Assembly (NCBI RefSeq): GCF_014066305.1
Contig: NW_023501086.1
Location: forward strand, 62,001-126,000
Direction: 5' to 3'
DNA length: 64,000 nucleotides
DNA from: Letharia columbiana
Taxonomy: Eukaryota > Ascomycota > Lecanoromycetes > Lecanorales > Parmeliaceae
The notes beneath the pieces are model-generated. The model made no database searches. It was not told the origin of the DNA and worked only from the letters and a program-made list of their open reading frames with translations. The translations under genes and the position numbers were made by a program. Numbering within the stretch: the first letter of the stretch is position 1; every line of letters begins with the position of its first letter. Below, one piece after another: positions 22,619-35,000 of this stretch.

Positions 22619-25564
22619 TTATATCTTACTTTTCGCGCCCGCGGACCCCTGCCCCTTTGGCATCTTCCTATCCGTCCCCAACGCGTCCAGATCTTTCTTC
22701 TTATGATAATGCGGTGCCGCGTCTGCCAACCACTCTGCCTGTATCGGAAGGTTGCCTCGCATGTACTCCCTCGACGTGAGCACGAGCTCGTAGAAGATGA
22801 TCCATTTCGGATTCACCTCGAACAGGGTGCTGCTAGGATGGAGGTACGTCGTCATGCTATTCTTCACGGTGCGGTAGCTGTCTCCACCTTTCTGCAAGCG
22901 CGCTGCGTTGGGGAAGAACCCGGCCGTGAGAGATTTCTGGACGGGCACGAGATCCTGAGCGCCGACGGAGGTGATGGTGACTTCCACTCTGTCGCAGAGC
23001 TTGGCAAGTTGATCTCGAACGTCTCGAGCGCGGGTAAGGCTCCGTTGCTGGAGGAAGTTCTCGCGCGCCCAGACATAGCTGAAGTCGCTATCGACCCATT
23101 GGTTCCAGATGTTGAGTAGGGAGAAGTGATCACCACCTTCCTTGATAGTGAAGCGTGCGCGGGCACTGTCGGCCAGTATCTTCTTATCTTTGGGGCGGTA
23201 GAAGAGGGACGCGGATTCGCCGAGCATGGCGATGATGGAGAGCACTTCTTCAACGCAACCCTGCTTGTCGGCGGCGAGGATGGAGCGGGCTAGCATGGGG
23301 TCTGTTGGGAACTCTGCCATCTGACGCCCAAGCTTGGTCAAGGCACCCTTGTCGTTCAGAGCGCCGAGGGCGTAGAGATTTTCGAGGGCGCGGATGAGAG
23401 TTTCAGCAGGTGGAGCATCCATGAAGTCGAACTCCATGAGGTCGTTGATGCCAAGAGACTTCAGCAAAAGCACCACGCTGTTGAGGTTCGTCCGTTGAAT
23501 CTCAGGCATAGTCGAATCGTCGAGCTCGTTGTGGAAAGCGAACTTGGTATACAGGCGAAAGCATTTCCCGGGAGCAACTCGCCCAGCTCTACCAGATCTT
23601 TGGTTTGCGGAAGCCCGTGAGCAGGGAGTGACTACCAGTGATTCCATGCCAGTTCTCGCATTATAGACGTTCTCCTTCACGAAGCCTGGATCTATCACGT
23701 AGACAATACCGTCGATTGTGAGACTAGTTTCAGCAATGTTGGTGGCTAGGACGACCTTTCTAGCTTTCGGAGGTGTCGGCTCAAAGATCTTGCTTTGTAG
23801 TTCAGAAGGAAGATTAGCGTAGATTGGACATATGATCATCTCAGGTACTTTGGACCCCAGCTTCCTCGCAGTCTCCTGTAGATTTAACTCGGCTGCCTCG
23901 ATCTCTTCTTGACCCGTCAAGAACACCAGAATGTCTCCTCTTGGCTGTGTGATGTGGATTTGGAAGATGGTAGTGACGGCGGCAGCGAGGTAGTTGGCTT
24001 CTGGTTGCGGAGTGTAGTGGATGTCGACGGGGTATCTTCGCCCAGGTATGTTGAAAATCGGGGCGTCGTCGAAGTATTTGGCGAACTTCTGGGCGTCCAT
24101 GGTCGCCGAAGATATCAGAAGCTTCAGCTCTGGCCTGAATCTTGCAATGTCTTTGACGAGCCCGAAGAGAATATCCGTGTGCAGCGTCCTTTCGTGGGCT
24201 TCGTCAATCATTAACGCCGAGTATGCTCCCAGATCTGGCTCAGTCAAGAACTCCCTCAGTAGCATACCATCTGTCATGTATTTCAGAATCGTCTTATCGG
24301 ACGTGGCGTCCTCAAAGCGTATCGAGTAGCCCACCTCGTTTCCAACCTTGACTCCCATCTCCTCCGCAACACGCGCTGCAACACTCATAGCAGCCACTCG
24401 CCTAGGCTGAGTGCATCCAACTTTGAGACCATCTTTTGTGTATCCAGCTTCGTGGAGGTATTGAGGTATCTGAGTCGTCTTTCCGCTGCCTGTTTCTCCG
24501 ACGATGATGAGGACCTGATATTCTCCGATGGCCTTGAGGAGGTCGTCTCTAAAAGTGTAGATGGGCAGACTCTTTCGTGTGTCTTCGATCGAGAAAGCCT
24601 TCGCCTCAGCAGCTTTCAATTGTTCCTGCAGCGCTCTTTGCTCTTTTGTCAGGGGCTTCGCGTCACTGTCCAGCCTGGTGTCCATGACAAAGTTGATCTT
24701 CTGGGCATCATCGAATACATAATCATAGTCCCCCTCATCTACCCTTTCGCTTTGAGAGATCTGGGCCTTCGCCTTCGCCGTCTGTTCCTTTTCCCACTCC
24801 TCCTGCTCTGTAACATATCTCTCCTGGCCGTGCTCGTCCTTGTCCACATAACGCTTGTAGAGGGCTTCCTCTTTCTTCTTCCTGTCAATCTTGCCTTTCT
24901 CCGTGATGTAGTCCTCGGGCATTGTGTATCCGTCCCTGTGGTCATCGATCCGTAGCCTCTCCTCCGCGATACGAAGAACCTCCCTGTTCTTCGCGAATTC
25001 ATCCTTTTCCCTCCTTGTCAAGTCCGGGTTGCTTCGGAGTTCTGTCGTCTCTTCGGCAATTTGTTTGCGTAGCAAGGCCAGTCTCTCCGTTTCTCGTTTT
25101 TTGAGATATTCTTGCCTAGACCTCTCCCTCAGGTCTGGCATTGCCGCCTGTCTCGCTGCTGCATCTTCAGCCAGCGCTCGCCGCTTAGCCACCTCCTTGC
25201 CTTCCCTCGTAGATGATCGATCCTCAACAAGCTTCTTCGTCTTCTCAGCGTCCTTGAGATTCAGCCGCCTGGCAAATTCGTCCTTCTCCAGCTGGTCTCT
25301 TTCCATTTCCCTCTCCCTTCGTGTCTCCTCGTCAAGTTCCTCCTCTGGCGGTTGAGCAGGAGCTGCGACCCCATCACCAAGGCGGACTCTCTTTGGGGGT
25401 GACTCTTCGAACTCCTCTTCTTCCACAAACTCCTCGTCGCCCCAGCGGTCCTCGAAGTCATCGTTGCCTTTTTGCCGCAATTTTCTGGATGCTGGTTTTC
25501 TGTCTCGCCGGTCATTGTGACCTTCCCGTCGAGGAGGACTTCGAGAGGGTGTCTGAGAAGCCAT
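22619..25564 (-). CDS. prp2: DEAH-box pre-mRNA splicing helicase Prp2/Cdc28 (DHX16)
   Basis: A single uninterrupted frame of 981 residues. Prp2 remodels the activated spliceosome before the first transesterification, acting in the nucleus with the G-patch protein Spp2. Seen here: an acidic/basic, coiled-coil-rich N-terminal third; P-loop GETGSGKT (about residues 356-363); TQPRR motif Ia; DEAH (454-457); SAT (486-488); TNIAETSLT; motif [10 protein letters not shown] (655-662); then winged-helix, ratchet and OB-fold regions ending in [23 protein letters not shown] just before the P-loop is characteristic of the Prp2 subgroup rather than Prp16/22/43. The start at 25,564 ([13 protein letters not shown]) fits; a Met ten codons upstream is the alternative. 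The family is usually about 900-1,060 residues, so the gene looks intact. Confidence 0.93.
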   Translation of the reverse strand: MASQTPSRSPPRREGHNDRRDRKPASRKLRQKGNDDFEDRWGDEEFVEEEEFEESPPKRVRLGDGVAAPAQPPEEELDEETRREREMERDQLEKDEFARRLNLKDAEKTKKLVEDRSSTREGKEVAKRRALAEDAAARQAAMPDLRERSRQEYLKKRETERLALLRKQIAEETTELRSNPDLTRREKDEFAKNREVLRIAEERLRIDDHRDGYTMPEDYITEKGKIDRKKKEEALYKRYVDKDEHGQERYVTEQEEWEKEQTAKAKAQISQSERVDEGDYDYVFDDAQKINFVMDTRLDSDAKPLTKEQRALQEQLKAAEAKAFSIEDTRKSLPIYTFRDDLLKAIGEYQVLIIVGETGSGKTTQIPQYLHEAGYTKDGLKVGCTQPRRVAAMSVAARVAEEMGVKVGNEVGYSIRFEDATSDKTILKYMTDGMLLREFLTEPDLGAYSALMIDEAHERTLHTDILFGLVKDIARFRPELKLLISSATMDAQKFAKYFDDAPIFNIPGRRYPVDIHYTPQPEANYLAAAVTTIFQIHITQPRGDILVFLTGQEEIEAAELNLQETARKLGSKVPEMIICPIYANLPSELQSKIFEPTPPKARKVVLATNIAETSLTIDGIVYVIDPGFVKENVYNARTGMESLVVTPCSRASANQRSGRAGRVAPGKCFRLYTKFAFHNELDDSTMPEIQRTNLNSVVLLLKSLGINDLMEFDFMDAPPAETLIRALENLYALGALNDKGALTKLGRQMAEFPTDPMLARSILAADKQGCVEEVLSIIAMLGESASLFYRPKDKKILADSARARFTIKEGGDHFSLLNIWNQWVDSDFSYVWARENFLQQRSLTRARDVRDQLAKLCDRVEVTITSVGAQDLVPVQKSLTAGFFPNAARLQKGGDSYRTVKNSMTTYLHPSSTLFEVNPKWIIFYELVLTSREYMRGNLPIQAEWLADAAPHYHKKKDLDALGTDRKMPKGQGSAGAKSKI

Positions 25565-25984
25565 GTCCTGAGAGGTGAGAGGGACTTCAAGCATGGCGAC
25601 CGAAAGGAGTATTTCAGTACAGCATTGAGTCGCAAGATACAAAGTCTACATCCGAGGCAATTCCGAAAAGGCTTGGCATGAAACTGTCCGCAACGAGAGT
25701 ACTGCCAACACTGCTGATGGATATCGCACAAGTCGGATCTGGCTATAGAGCAAGCCTACCGTGGGGTGGACGGCTGAACTACTGAAAGCATGGTCTGAGT
25801 TTTTTACCGACTTCAGAGAGAACATGCGGCTTCATTGCTATGCTAGACCTGCCAGATGTAACCATCATGTATCTAACAACGCCAACAACAGCAGCATATC
25901 TCACGATGTTGCGACTGATCTCGCCTTGGATGATGTGTAATCCATGGTCCCTCTTCAACCAGCACGCTTCGCTCCATCCAGAAT
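25565..25984. other. Intergenic region, Prp2 promoter side and eL19 3' side
   Basis: These 420 bp lie between the Prp2 start and the eL19 stop, both genes being on the minus strand. The region should hold the Prp2 promoter and the eL19 terminator. No specific motif can be supported. Confidence 0.4.
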
Positions 25985-26891
25985 CTACTCCTTCTTCGCC
26001 TCCTCCTCCGCCTCGCCAGTCAACGCGTTCCTCTTTGTCTGGATACGTTCTTGTCTCCTCTCGCGTGCTGCCTTGGTCTTGTCGCGCTTGGCTTGCATTT
26101 CCTCCTTCAGGATACGCTCACGTTGCTTCTCGGCCTTAGCCTTGTGGATCTGCAGCGAGATTTGTCAGAGGGTTTTATTGTAGACTTTTAGGGTGTTATG
26201 ACTCACATGCTCAACCAATGCTCGCTTGTGCTTGAAGGTGTTACCCTTGCTCAGATGGTAGAGCTCGTGGTACAAGTGCTTGTCGATCTTGCCTGAGGCG
26301 CGGTATTTGACCAAGAGGCGACGGAGGACTCGGAGACGGCGCATCCAGAGCACTTGACTAGACAGTGAGAGAAGAAAATCAGCCGACCAATTCGCTAGAT
26401 CCACGACTGAGGTTGCAAATCTTATTGCCCTCCTTTGTAGCTCTTGCACTGCAACAGAAATTTCATACCTAGGCATCCTAGCATCACTCGTACCCTTCCT
26501 CTTTCCAAACCCTCTATGTCTCCCAATCCGTCGAGCGGCGGTCAACTCCCTCGCACGCGCACGCGAATGCATAGTGACCTGCTTGCGGATGATGAGACCA
26601 TCGGACACGAGCTTGCGAATCGTCTGGCGGGAGTTGGCATTGGAGATTTCGTTCATTTCATTGGGATCGAGCCAGATCTTGCGCTTGCCGCAGCCAACGA
26701 CGGAGGCCGCGAGGCGCTTTTGGGTGCGGAGATTGACCCTGTGAGAGAGAGTGGGTTAGCTGGGGAACAGATTTGCTGATGGAGGGGCATCCGGAGTTTT
26801 GCAGGTTCTCAGCACGCTGGGATTCACCAGACGTGACAGATAGCTCATAACCCATTCTGTCTATGTCTCAAGGGTGAAATGTAGCTTACAT
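25985..26891 (-). CDS. RPL19: 60S ribosomal protein eL19, start codon split by an intron
   Basis: Four exons (minus strand) give 195 residues: 26,891-26,890, 26,738-26,469, 26,357-26,207 and 26,149-25,985. eL19 is a core large-subunit protein that contacts the small subunit through bridge eB12 with its long C-terminal helix. The sequence is textbook: [70 protein letters not shown], a basic helix [15 protein letters not shown] and a KEE-rich end. The first intron (26,739-26,889, 151 nt) falls between the T and G of the start codon: AT|GTAAGC ... CACAG|GGTCAATC. Other introns are 26,358-26,468 and 26,150-26,206. No in-frame ATG adjoining VNLRTQ exists without this splice. Confidence 0.92.
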
Positions 26892-27441
26892 ATTGGATGA
26901 CTGGGCGTTGTTGTTGATGTGTGATGTTGTACTGATCAGAGTGGTGTCGTCGACTCATCAAAGTGTGGGCTTGTCTAGTGCGAAGCTAAGCGAGGATCTC
27001 CATTTCTGCCAAGACTTGCTCTTAGGACCTTTTCAAGGCGAGCTCGCGAGCAGTCCTCTAGGCCACAATCCTCTCTTTTTCTCACAGATGAGTACGCTAT
27101 CAGTACAACAATTGCGCGGCTCAAGAAACCTGATTAGCGTCTACGTTATCTGGTCGAATCCTTTAAAGCAGCCAGCCCTCATTTGAACCCATGCATACTC
27201 CGATCTTTGGTCAATATCATATACTCGTCATATGGTAGTTTTTTAACATTGTACGCATAATTAAGTCGACCTTCATCTTCCCATCAAGCCTAGATGACGA
27301 TGTTTTCCCCTATATTTGCCTTGCTAGGCGTAGATTACGGGCAGCGCTCAGCCTTTTCTACGGGATCAAAGGTATTTTAGACCAACGTACAGTGATCACT
27401 CGAGAGTGACATTCGTCTTAGTCGGAAACACCTTACTGACC
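26892..27441. other. Intergenic region upstream of eL19
   Basis: These 550 bp hold the presumed ribosomal-protein promoter and the end of the DUF3237-like pseudogene. CT-rich stretches are present near 27,060-27,090. No open frame here reads like a protein, and no conserved motif can be named with confidence. Confidence 0.35.
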
Positions 27442-28188
27442 CTAAGACCGGTCCGGAAAACGCCATGCCCAGAGCGCTTCGACGGTCTCGCTCCCAACGA
27501 AAATGCTGTCCTCAAGGTTCTTGTATTTAGCAGAACCCGTTCTGAAGCTAACCACGAATACTGTGGGTGACATAACCGTTAGCGTGATTCTCCCAGTGTT
27601 CAGAAGCTACGCACCAGAGTAAATAGCACCATACGGAACACTCGCATTATCTGTTAGTCCCGTGATAACATCAACCAACTCCGGCGTCGACTTTTGGATT
27701 CCCGTGGCCTAGAATTGAAGGTAGGCGCCATCGTCGGTGGAGACTAGGCCGAGGAGACTAGGGCGGGAGTGGAGCCCGAGTGGAGCCCGGATGGATCTAT
27801 GGTTGGCCAATCGTTTGTGTGCGACATCGTTGCATTGATAGGGGTTTCGAACTGAGGGACTGTTAGAGAGGAGAACTGATTTTGGTACGAGGGCTGCGTA
27901 GGGTTGGCATACTCCTGGTTCGGAGACTAATGTGCCCATTGTTATGTGGCCGAGAACGAGGGTGCCACCAGTGGAGAGGTTGCCGGATCCGATTTGTAGC
28001 TGGAGAATGTTAAGAGACCGGATGCTTTGCGAGCTGCGTTCGGGATACTACTCACTACATTCTGCACGGTGAGCTGATCGTATGGATGAGGCTCCATTAG
28101 CTGACTGGTACTTAAACCCCATGAGAAGGAGGCGCGGTACATACATTCAGAACCAGAGCCGGCACTAGATAATTGACAACAACCATAT
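27442..28188 (-). pseudogene. DUF3237-like gene, broken
   Basis: Read on the minus strand, recognisable pieces appear in order: MVVVNYLVPAL, then ECMYRASFSWGLSTS and EPHPYDQLTVQNV, intron (GTGAGT..CTCCAG, 56 nt), LQIGSGNLSTGGTLVLGHIT, MGTLVSEPG, NDWPTIDPSG, VSTDDGAYLQF, ATGIQKSTPELVDVITGLTD, second intron (GTGCGT..CACAG), SAKYKNLEDSIFVGSE, ending RFPDRS. The gene is broken by a probable 1-nt loss after VPAL, a frame change after SEPG, an 11-bp tandem duplication (27,767-27,788) that restores the later frame, and a TAG at 27,709-27,711 where the family has CAG. The GTLVLGHIT..GTLVSEPG core is characteristic of fungal DUF3237 (beta-barrel, function unknown). I am confident it is damaged, moderately sure of the family. 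Confidence 0.65.
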
Positions 28189-29082
28189 TTCGATCCTTCT
28201 TTTGTTGTCTGAAAAAGCTCTTTGAAGTTGGGGCCTGCAGTAGACTCCTAGGAAGCCGTTCTATTTAACAACTGAAGATGGCTCATGCACAATGTTTACC
28301 GATCCGTTGGCTTTCATCGCGTAATCGTAGCATAATACTTTCGTCGCGCACTTAAGGATTAGAGATGCTGTGTGATCATTGGAAACATCTTGATTTGAAT
28401 CTGCTTACAACGCAGCGCCGCGCGCCGAGGCGGACCCATTTCCCAGGAACCCGTGCATTTCATCCTGAGATTTCAACAAGGTACCTTAAAAGTATGCAAG
28501 GACTGGGGTGCGGATCTAGCAAGCAGCTTCGAGTTCGAGGTACTCTACTCGTTCTAAAAGAATCAGAATGAGCAGCGCACTGTTCTTCTTTACATCTCAT
28601 CATGGCAAAGATCGCTGAGGCCAATTGAACGCAGCCGTGCGAGAAAGTGCAAGTCCGCACGCACGCTGTCCTGGATGTTTGGTCCTTCGAGGTGAGTGGA
28701 AGAATGAAGAATTGCCCTATAACATATTCATCCGGCCAAATCTGGTGCCGAGACTTGCCCATTGGGTCTTTCCACTCGAGCAGGCCCCCAGAGACCATGA
28801 TCCTCTTTATGGCTTCTTGCTATACAGTAGAGCCGAATTCATTGGCACTCTCTTACACGTATTTGACGGCCTGACTCCGCTGTTGAACACAAGCGCTGGG
28901 TGTTATGGTATAGAGCTATTCGGCGTTGCGCTTAATCGATGGCACGATATCTGTGTCCGAGACCAAGGATCATTGACATGCAGATGACACTTTTCGGGAC
29001 GCCTCGCTATGCTCAACAACCCATATTTACAAACGCTGATGCTTTTTAAATTCCATCGAGTTCATGACCCATTGCCACATTA
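28189..29082. other. Gap with no supported gene
   Basis: Overlapping open frames occur on both strands (for example 28,460-28,798 minus and 28,625-28,987 plus). The minus frame contains a fairly protein-like run (LLEWKDPMGKSRHQIWPDEY), which may be a relic exon. Neither frame has a recognisable domain or partner exons, so no CDS is called. Confidence 0.4.
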
Positions 29083-32000
29083 TCAGTCATCGCTGAAGGT
29101 CTTCTCCCCAAGGTCCACCTTTCCCACACTCCATATCTCTCTTTCATCTTCTCGTTCGTCATTAGACAGTCCCAGTCCACCTTGACCACCCTCGGCCTCT
29201 TTCCGTTCCCTTGCTTGCGTACCTAGTCTTACTGCCACTCTTTTGAAATAGTCGGTCATACTCCTCTTCGTCGTAGGGTTCATTCCTACCCCAACATCTG
29301 CCATATATTTGTCGAACACTGTGGTTTCGCTCTCCACGACCGAAAATATTGATAGGAAAGCAGCCTCGGCAGCTAGCTTGACCGGGATCACTGGATCGCG
29401 GACGCTGGCAAATATTGGGGGTGCGAGGACTGGAAGGCTTGGGCTCATGAGATCGTAGTTCGTACGGCTAACTGTACGAATGACAACAAGAGATAGGCGT
29501 CGAGTGTCAACTGGGCCTCCGGGTGCAATGGCTGCAGCTAGAGCTTCGATAACAGCTTTGCTTGATTCGAGGTTAGAAACTCTCCTTAGCGTAAGCAGGT
29601 ACTTTCCTGCGGCGAGGACGCAATTATCGGAGATGAAAGTCTGTAAAACCATTAGCTAGGCTTTTCTGCGGTAGAAATACCGAGGACTCACGTTTTTGCT
29701 TCGAATACCATGGCAGACGATATTGGGAGTTTCTGAAGGGAAGTCCTCAGTCAGTGTGGCGGGCGATTCAAGAAGTACCGAGTTGAGATTCAACGCTGTG
29801 GCATTGCTCATGTGAATACTCAGCACACGCGTCTTGATTAGACTAGAGGCGTCGAATGTCACTGGAAGGCTCTTGACAAGAGCTCCAAATAGCCTTGCAT
29901 GGGTGATGATCATCGAATCATCAGCGTGGCTTGTATCACCATCGATGAGTCCCAGGATCGAACTGCGGGAAGCCTCGCTCATAATGGCTCCGGCTTTGCT
30001 GACGACCTCATACAACGCTTTGAGCATCGCATTCTGTACGCCTGGGTCTTGTGTCTTAGAGCCAGTCACTAGCTCTGCGATCAACGGATCGATGCGAGGT
30101 GTCATTGTGATAAGGGTTCCGAGTGCTTTTGCCGCTCTCGATCTGAGCACCTCGCTGGAGGTATCAGCCAAAGATTTGGCGAAAGTGCGTTGAAGCTGTG
30201 GCAAGAAGGGCTTCAAGAAAGTCGGAATCTTCTCCAAGAGATTGTTCAATGTTAGCAAAATAGCAGCTTTGACATCAACCGAGCGCTCCGAAACCACCCT
30301 AATAAGCGGTCCTGTTATCTGCGTGACAAATGGCTTGAGCGAGTCAGCGTTTGTACGATCGATTATATCCGAGATAGCCAAGGCTGCGTGGGTACGCTGG
30401 TCGGCGGTACCATTCATGAGACCCTGTAAGAAGATTGGAAGGATCGCATTGATGCCTTTTGGCAGCAAGAAGCCAGGTAAATTATGACCAGGCACTCCCA
30501 CTTGTTGTAGAATTTGGTGTGTTGAGAAAACCAGAGCCTCCATCTCTTCCTTTTTGAGGCGCTTTGTAAGCTCTGAAAGGGCAAGCCAAGCCGCCTTGAT
30601 AACCTCTGTGTCTGAGTCGTCGAAAGATATGAGCAGGACGCGGATGAGATCTTGGTGGTAGCGGGAGAAATCGATGTCAGACTTGGCAAAGAAGTTGCTC
30701 AGTCGGACATTGACGCTTGCACGTTTGCGGTGATCATTGTTCTTGGCCAATGCAAGCAGCACGCTCATTGCAGTATTCAGCCCGTCGTATTCATCCATCG
30801 ATATTAAGATAGAATCGAATGAATCTCCGAGCTCAGATCGTAGTGCATCGTCCTTGCAGACGATAATGTTATCCATTAGAGCATTTAGGATAGCAGGTAA
30901 TCTTCTTGTCATGGCTGACCCGGCAACTTCCGAAAGGGAAGCTATTGCCTTTGCATTAAATGAAGAGATCGGCGAGACCAGTAGCGTTGGTACTAGATTT
31001 GGTAGAATTATATTTGATCGGGTGTTATCCGTGAGCAGAGTCAACAATGCGGAGAGGGCAGTGTCGGCCTCGCCCTCTGTGCGGAGCAGATTCAGGAGGT
31101 ATGGTAGGACCTGGTCGACAGCCCTCTTTCCAAGTATCCTTTGCAACGAATCGAATGCTTCTGCGGCTGCTTCTCGCACCTCATTGTCAGAATCCACAAG
31201 CGCAACGCGCACCACAGATATCAGAGTCTTCTCATACTCTTCAAGCGCTTCTTCGGAAGCAGAAGAGATGATTTCCTTGAGTGCTATGCAGATTCCTTGC
31301 TTGCTGTCCGTATCGTTGGATGTTTGGAGGCCTTCCTCGAGCGTAGGAAGTAAACTTGCTAAGACCCCCTCTCCGGCCTTTCTGATAAGTTCACCTAAAG
31401 CGTTGCCGGCAATGACCTTCTGCTCCATATTTGAACTTGCAAGACGTCGGATGAGGAGTGGCGTAAGTGTTGGAATAAGCTCCTTGAGAGTCCGAGGAGT
31501 TGCAACAAGGGCCTTCCAGACGTTGATAGCAGCAGTTCGAACCAGACCTGAAGTGTCGCAGCGGCAAATGTAGAGAGATGAGAGGATCTTGTTCCGCTTG
31601 TCTTCCCCAAGGACTTCAAGCAGAGACTGCCCAGCTTCTGCAGCACCTTCCTCTTCTTCATCTTGTTCCGTCTTGCCAGTTATGCCGGTCAAATTGAAGA
31701 GGAGGTCACCGACTAATTCAACGGAACTCAGGCGTATGCGATAACTATCGTCTGCAAGCCCTCGATCAAGCTCAGGGAGGAGGAGGTCAATAGCTTTGGT
31801 GGCAAAGTTCTTGACGAGCAGTCTGCCTGCTCTAAGGGATGTCTCTCTGATCGATTCAATTTCATCTGCCAAGCCGGACAGGATGGGAGGAATGATCTTG
31901 CTCAAGTAAGAAGCAAAGCTGTTCCCGAAGCAAGCTGGCAAGTAGATGAATAAGGACATGAAGCCTTCCCGTACTGTAGGTTTTGCGCTGGCAACATTTT

Positions 32001-35000
32001 GGAGGATTGTTGGTAAGGTCTCTTCGAGTCGCCCTGTGCCAAGACCAGCAAGAACTTCACTTAGTGCTTGAGCGGAGCCCAATCTGTCTCCAGCACCTGT
32101 GTCAGACTTCAACGTAGACATAAGACTGGGGATCAAGTCGGGTAGCGAATCTTCGCCAAGTTTCTCCACTAAAGACCCTAGCGCTTTGGAAGCGGTGGCG
32201 CGCGTAGCGGGGACTGGATCAACTACTGCGAGCTTCAAGCCAGCGACAAGAATGGGAAGGTGGGGCGTGACATCCTTTCGCTCAGTCAAATGTGCTAAGC
32301 TCCCAATGATTTGTGCTGACTTTCGCTTAGTAGCGGATCTGTCTCCCAGACCCCTTTCGAGTATACGAACAATAAGAGCCAAAGAGGGCGAGTCGAGGTA
32401 ATGTATGAATGAGACCTTGATGAGGGCGTCTAGTGCTTCGTCGGTATGCTTGGTAGGATCACTTAACGCCTTGAGCAGGATGTTGACCAGTCCCTTGACT
32501 TCTGGATTACTAATGACCTCGCCGAACCGTTGTAGACTCCTATTGGCCGACAACCTGACTTCCTTGTGGCTGTCACTCAAAACGCCAGTCAAAGGTGGTA
32601 TAATCTCTGGGAGACTCAGGGCCAATTGTTGCGGATCGAGATACGCCATGGCGCCTAGCAAGTCACAGGCACCTTTCTTGCTTCTCCATTGCGACTCTTC
32701 AAGTCCTTCCAGTAGCGTTGGGAGAACGATTTTGACTCCATACGAGCTGAGATTCGCAAAGCAGGTTTTCGAGGTATCCAAACAGGCTTCACGTACATCA
32801 GCAGTGGTGTCGCCAAAACTGGCGAGTAGCTGTGGGACGATCTGAATGATGTATGGTTCGAAAGTCCGGCCAAGGACCAAAGCCAGAAGCTCATACGCGA
32901 ACAGTGCGCCTTGTCGATGGTTCTGGTCCTTCTTGTTGTCGATGGCAACATTAAGCGTAGACATGATCCGAAATTCGCGTAGAGAAGAGACCCCTTTGCC
33001 TTTCACTATCCCTGCAAGACCGTATGCACCACCCCTCCGTGCAGCGTATTTCTTGGACTGTAATAACTGGTCTAGCGCAGACTGGATGTATTCCGAGGTT
33101 TTGTGGTTAGATGTTTGCACCAATGCCGGAAGACAGCCAGCAACAGCATACTGAACGGTCTCTGATGGTGTCTTGAGTGTGGTAAGAAGCCGTTGCACAA
33201 CTTTGGGTACTCGATCGTCACCATTCCGAAGATGGCGAGCAAGCGCACCGTACAGGATGACCACAGCCTCACTCACGAGGTCAGACGAGTCAGGATTTGC
33301 ATCAGATTCATCGAGGGCTAGTTCGAATTTTCGCATGAGCTCTTCTACTTGAGCAGCTCCATGTAATCCAATTATTGTTGTCGCTGCCTCGATCATCTCG
33401 TCCCTTACCGTCGCATTTTGGTCGCCAACCGCGCGATCCTGGATCAAGAAATCGACAAACGGAACCAAATTGACAAAATTTGGGGCCAACGCCCTGAATG
33501 AGAGCGCAATACCACTCCGGTTCTCCCATGGATCAGAAAGATTGCTCTTCTTTGGCATTCCGAATGCATCCCGTTCTGGTAATGGCGGTTTAGCCAATTC
33601 GCGATATTGGTCCTCCAGCTGGTCTACAACTCGACCAAATGTGCTGTGGTCCTGGCCAACAGCCCCTGCCAATGCTCGTGATGCGGCGCGTCGTTGCTGT
33701 TGATCCTGACTAGCGAGATAAGGTACCATTTTGAACACGTGTTCTGGTTCCGCTTCTAGTCCATTCTCTTGCCAGATAAGGTGGCCAAGCTCGACATTTT
33801 CATCCAAATCATCGTGGCATGCCAACCAGATCTCGTCATAGTAGTCAGCTTCAGTCAGATCGATATGATCTCTAATGGCTTGTAAGACCGCAGTTCTGAC
33901 TGAGATTTGGGGCACTACACCCCCTTTTAGCAGGATTGCGACATCTTCTGGGGTGGCGTTCTCTGAAACCGCTCGGCATACATCCGATAAAGTGTCTTTG
34001 ATGATTTTGTAATGTTGTGAGAACCGCTGCATTGACTGGATTAAAAGACTCAGAAGTTGGTCACGCGGAAGCTGCCTGTCTGTGACTGTTTTTACAGTCA
34101 GTGTGTAATTCAGCCCCAGCGAAAGTAGAACACAGTTTGTCAGGAGCGAGGAGTTAGGAAACCCAACAACAGGCAAAGATCGAAACTTACACGCATCTGC
34201 ATGGAACGACAGGATTTCCAATGCTAGTGTGATCTGTTCATCGGCTTCATCCCATGCTGTGCGAGCAATGCCGCTCTGTTGGAGTACAGCAAAGATCAAT
34301 GGCAACACGTAGACCAGAGACATGCTGTCAAAGGGGCGTTGCTCGCTCGCAAAGCGAAGGCGGTACAGCAACCTGGTAACAAGATCTCCTAAAGGTTCTA
34401 CCACAAGCTCCTTCGGAAGGGTAGACGATCCTAGTGCTCGAAGCGTTGCAATCCCGATGAATGGCCTCAGAGACCCAAGTCTGGAGGACACGAAGCGAGA
34501 GCACTCCAGATAAGTCTCGTCTGCAGCGGGGCCTACTAGACGACCTGCGCCAGCAGCGATGACATTGACTAAAGCTTGCAAAGCTTGGCTCAACCACAGT
34601 CCCGGGTCAATTGGCGGCCCAATGGCAAGTGCGCGTACAATCCCAATTCCATTCCGAAGTCTTGACTCCAATTTATGTACATCTGTTCTTATGGCAGCCT
34701 CTTTCGTTAGTTGAGCCTGGACTTTGGCCTTCTCTTCTGGCGTGAGCTTGCGGTCTTGGCCTCTTTTCTGTGCAACTTGACTTCGTATTTCGTCCTCCCA
34801 TTTCATTGTATCGTAGTCTTTTATGTTTTTGTCGAAAGCATAGCTTTGGGCTTTGGGGCTAAGAACGTCCACAAAAGCGGTCCCTTCCCGTGTTCGAGCT
34901 ATTGCAATCTCTGTCGGACCACACTGTTCCAGCTCGTCGGTGGGTAGGTAGCCATTGATTATGCCAATAAGAGCTGGAGTGATTGTTTCAGGAGCCACGA

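Noticed and set aside
28460..28987. Overlapping frames of 112 and 120 codons between the DUF3237 pseudogene and GCN1
   Set aside because: Neither has a family, splice partners or coding-like composition along its length; too weak for a CDS call.
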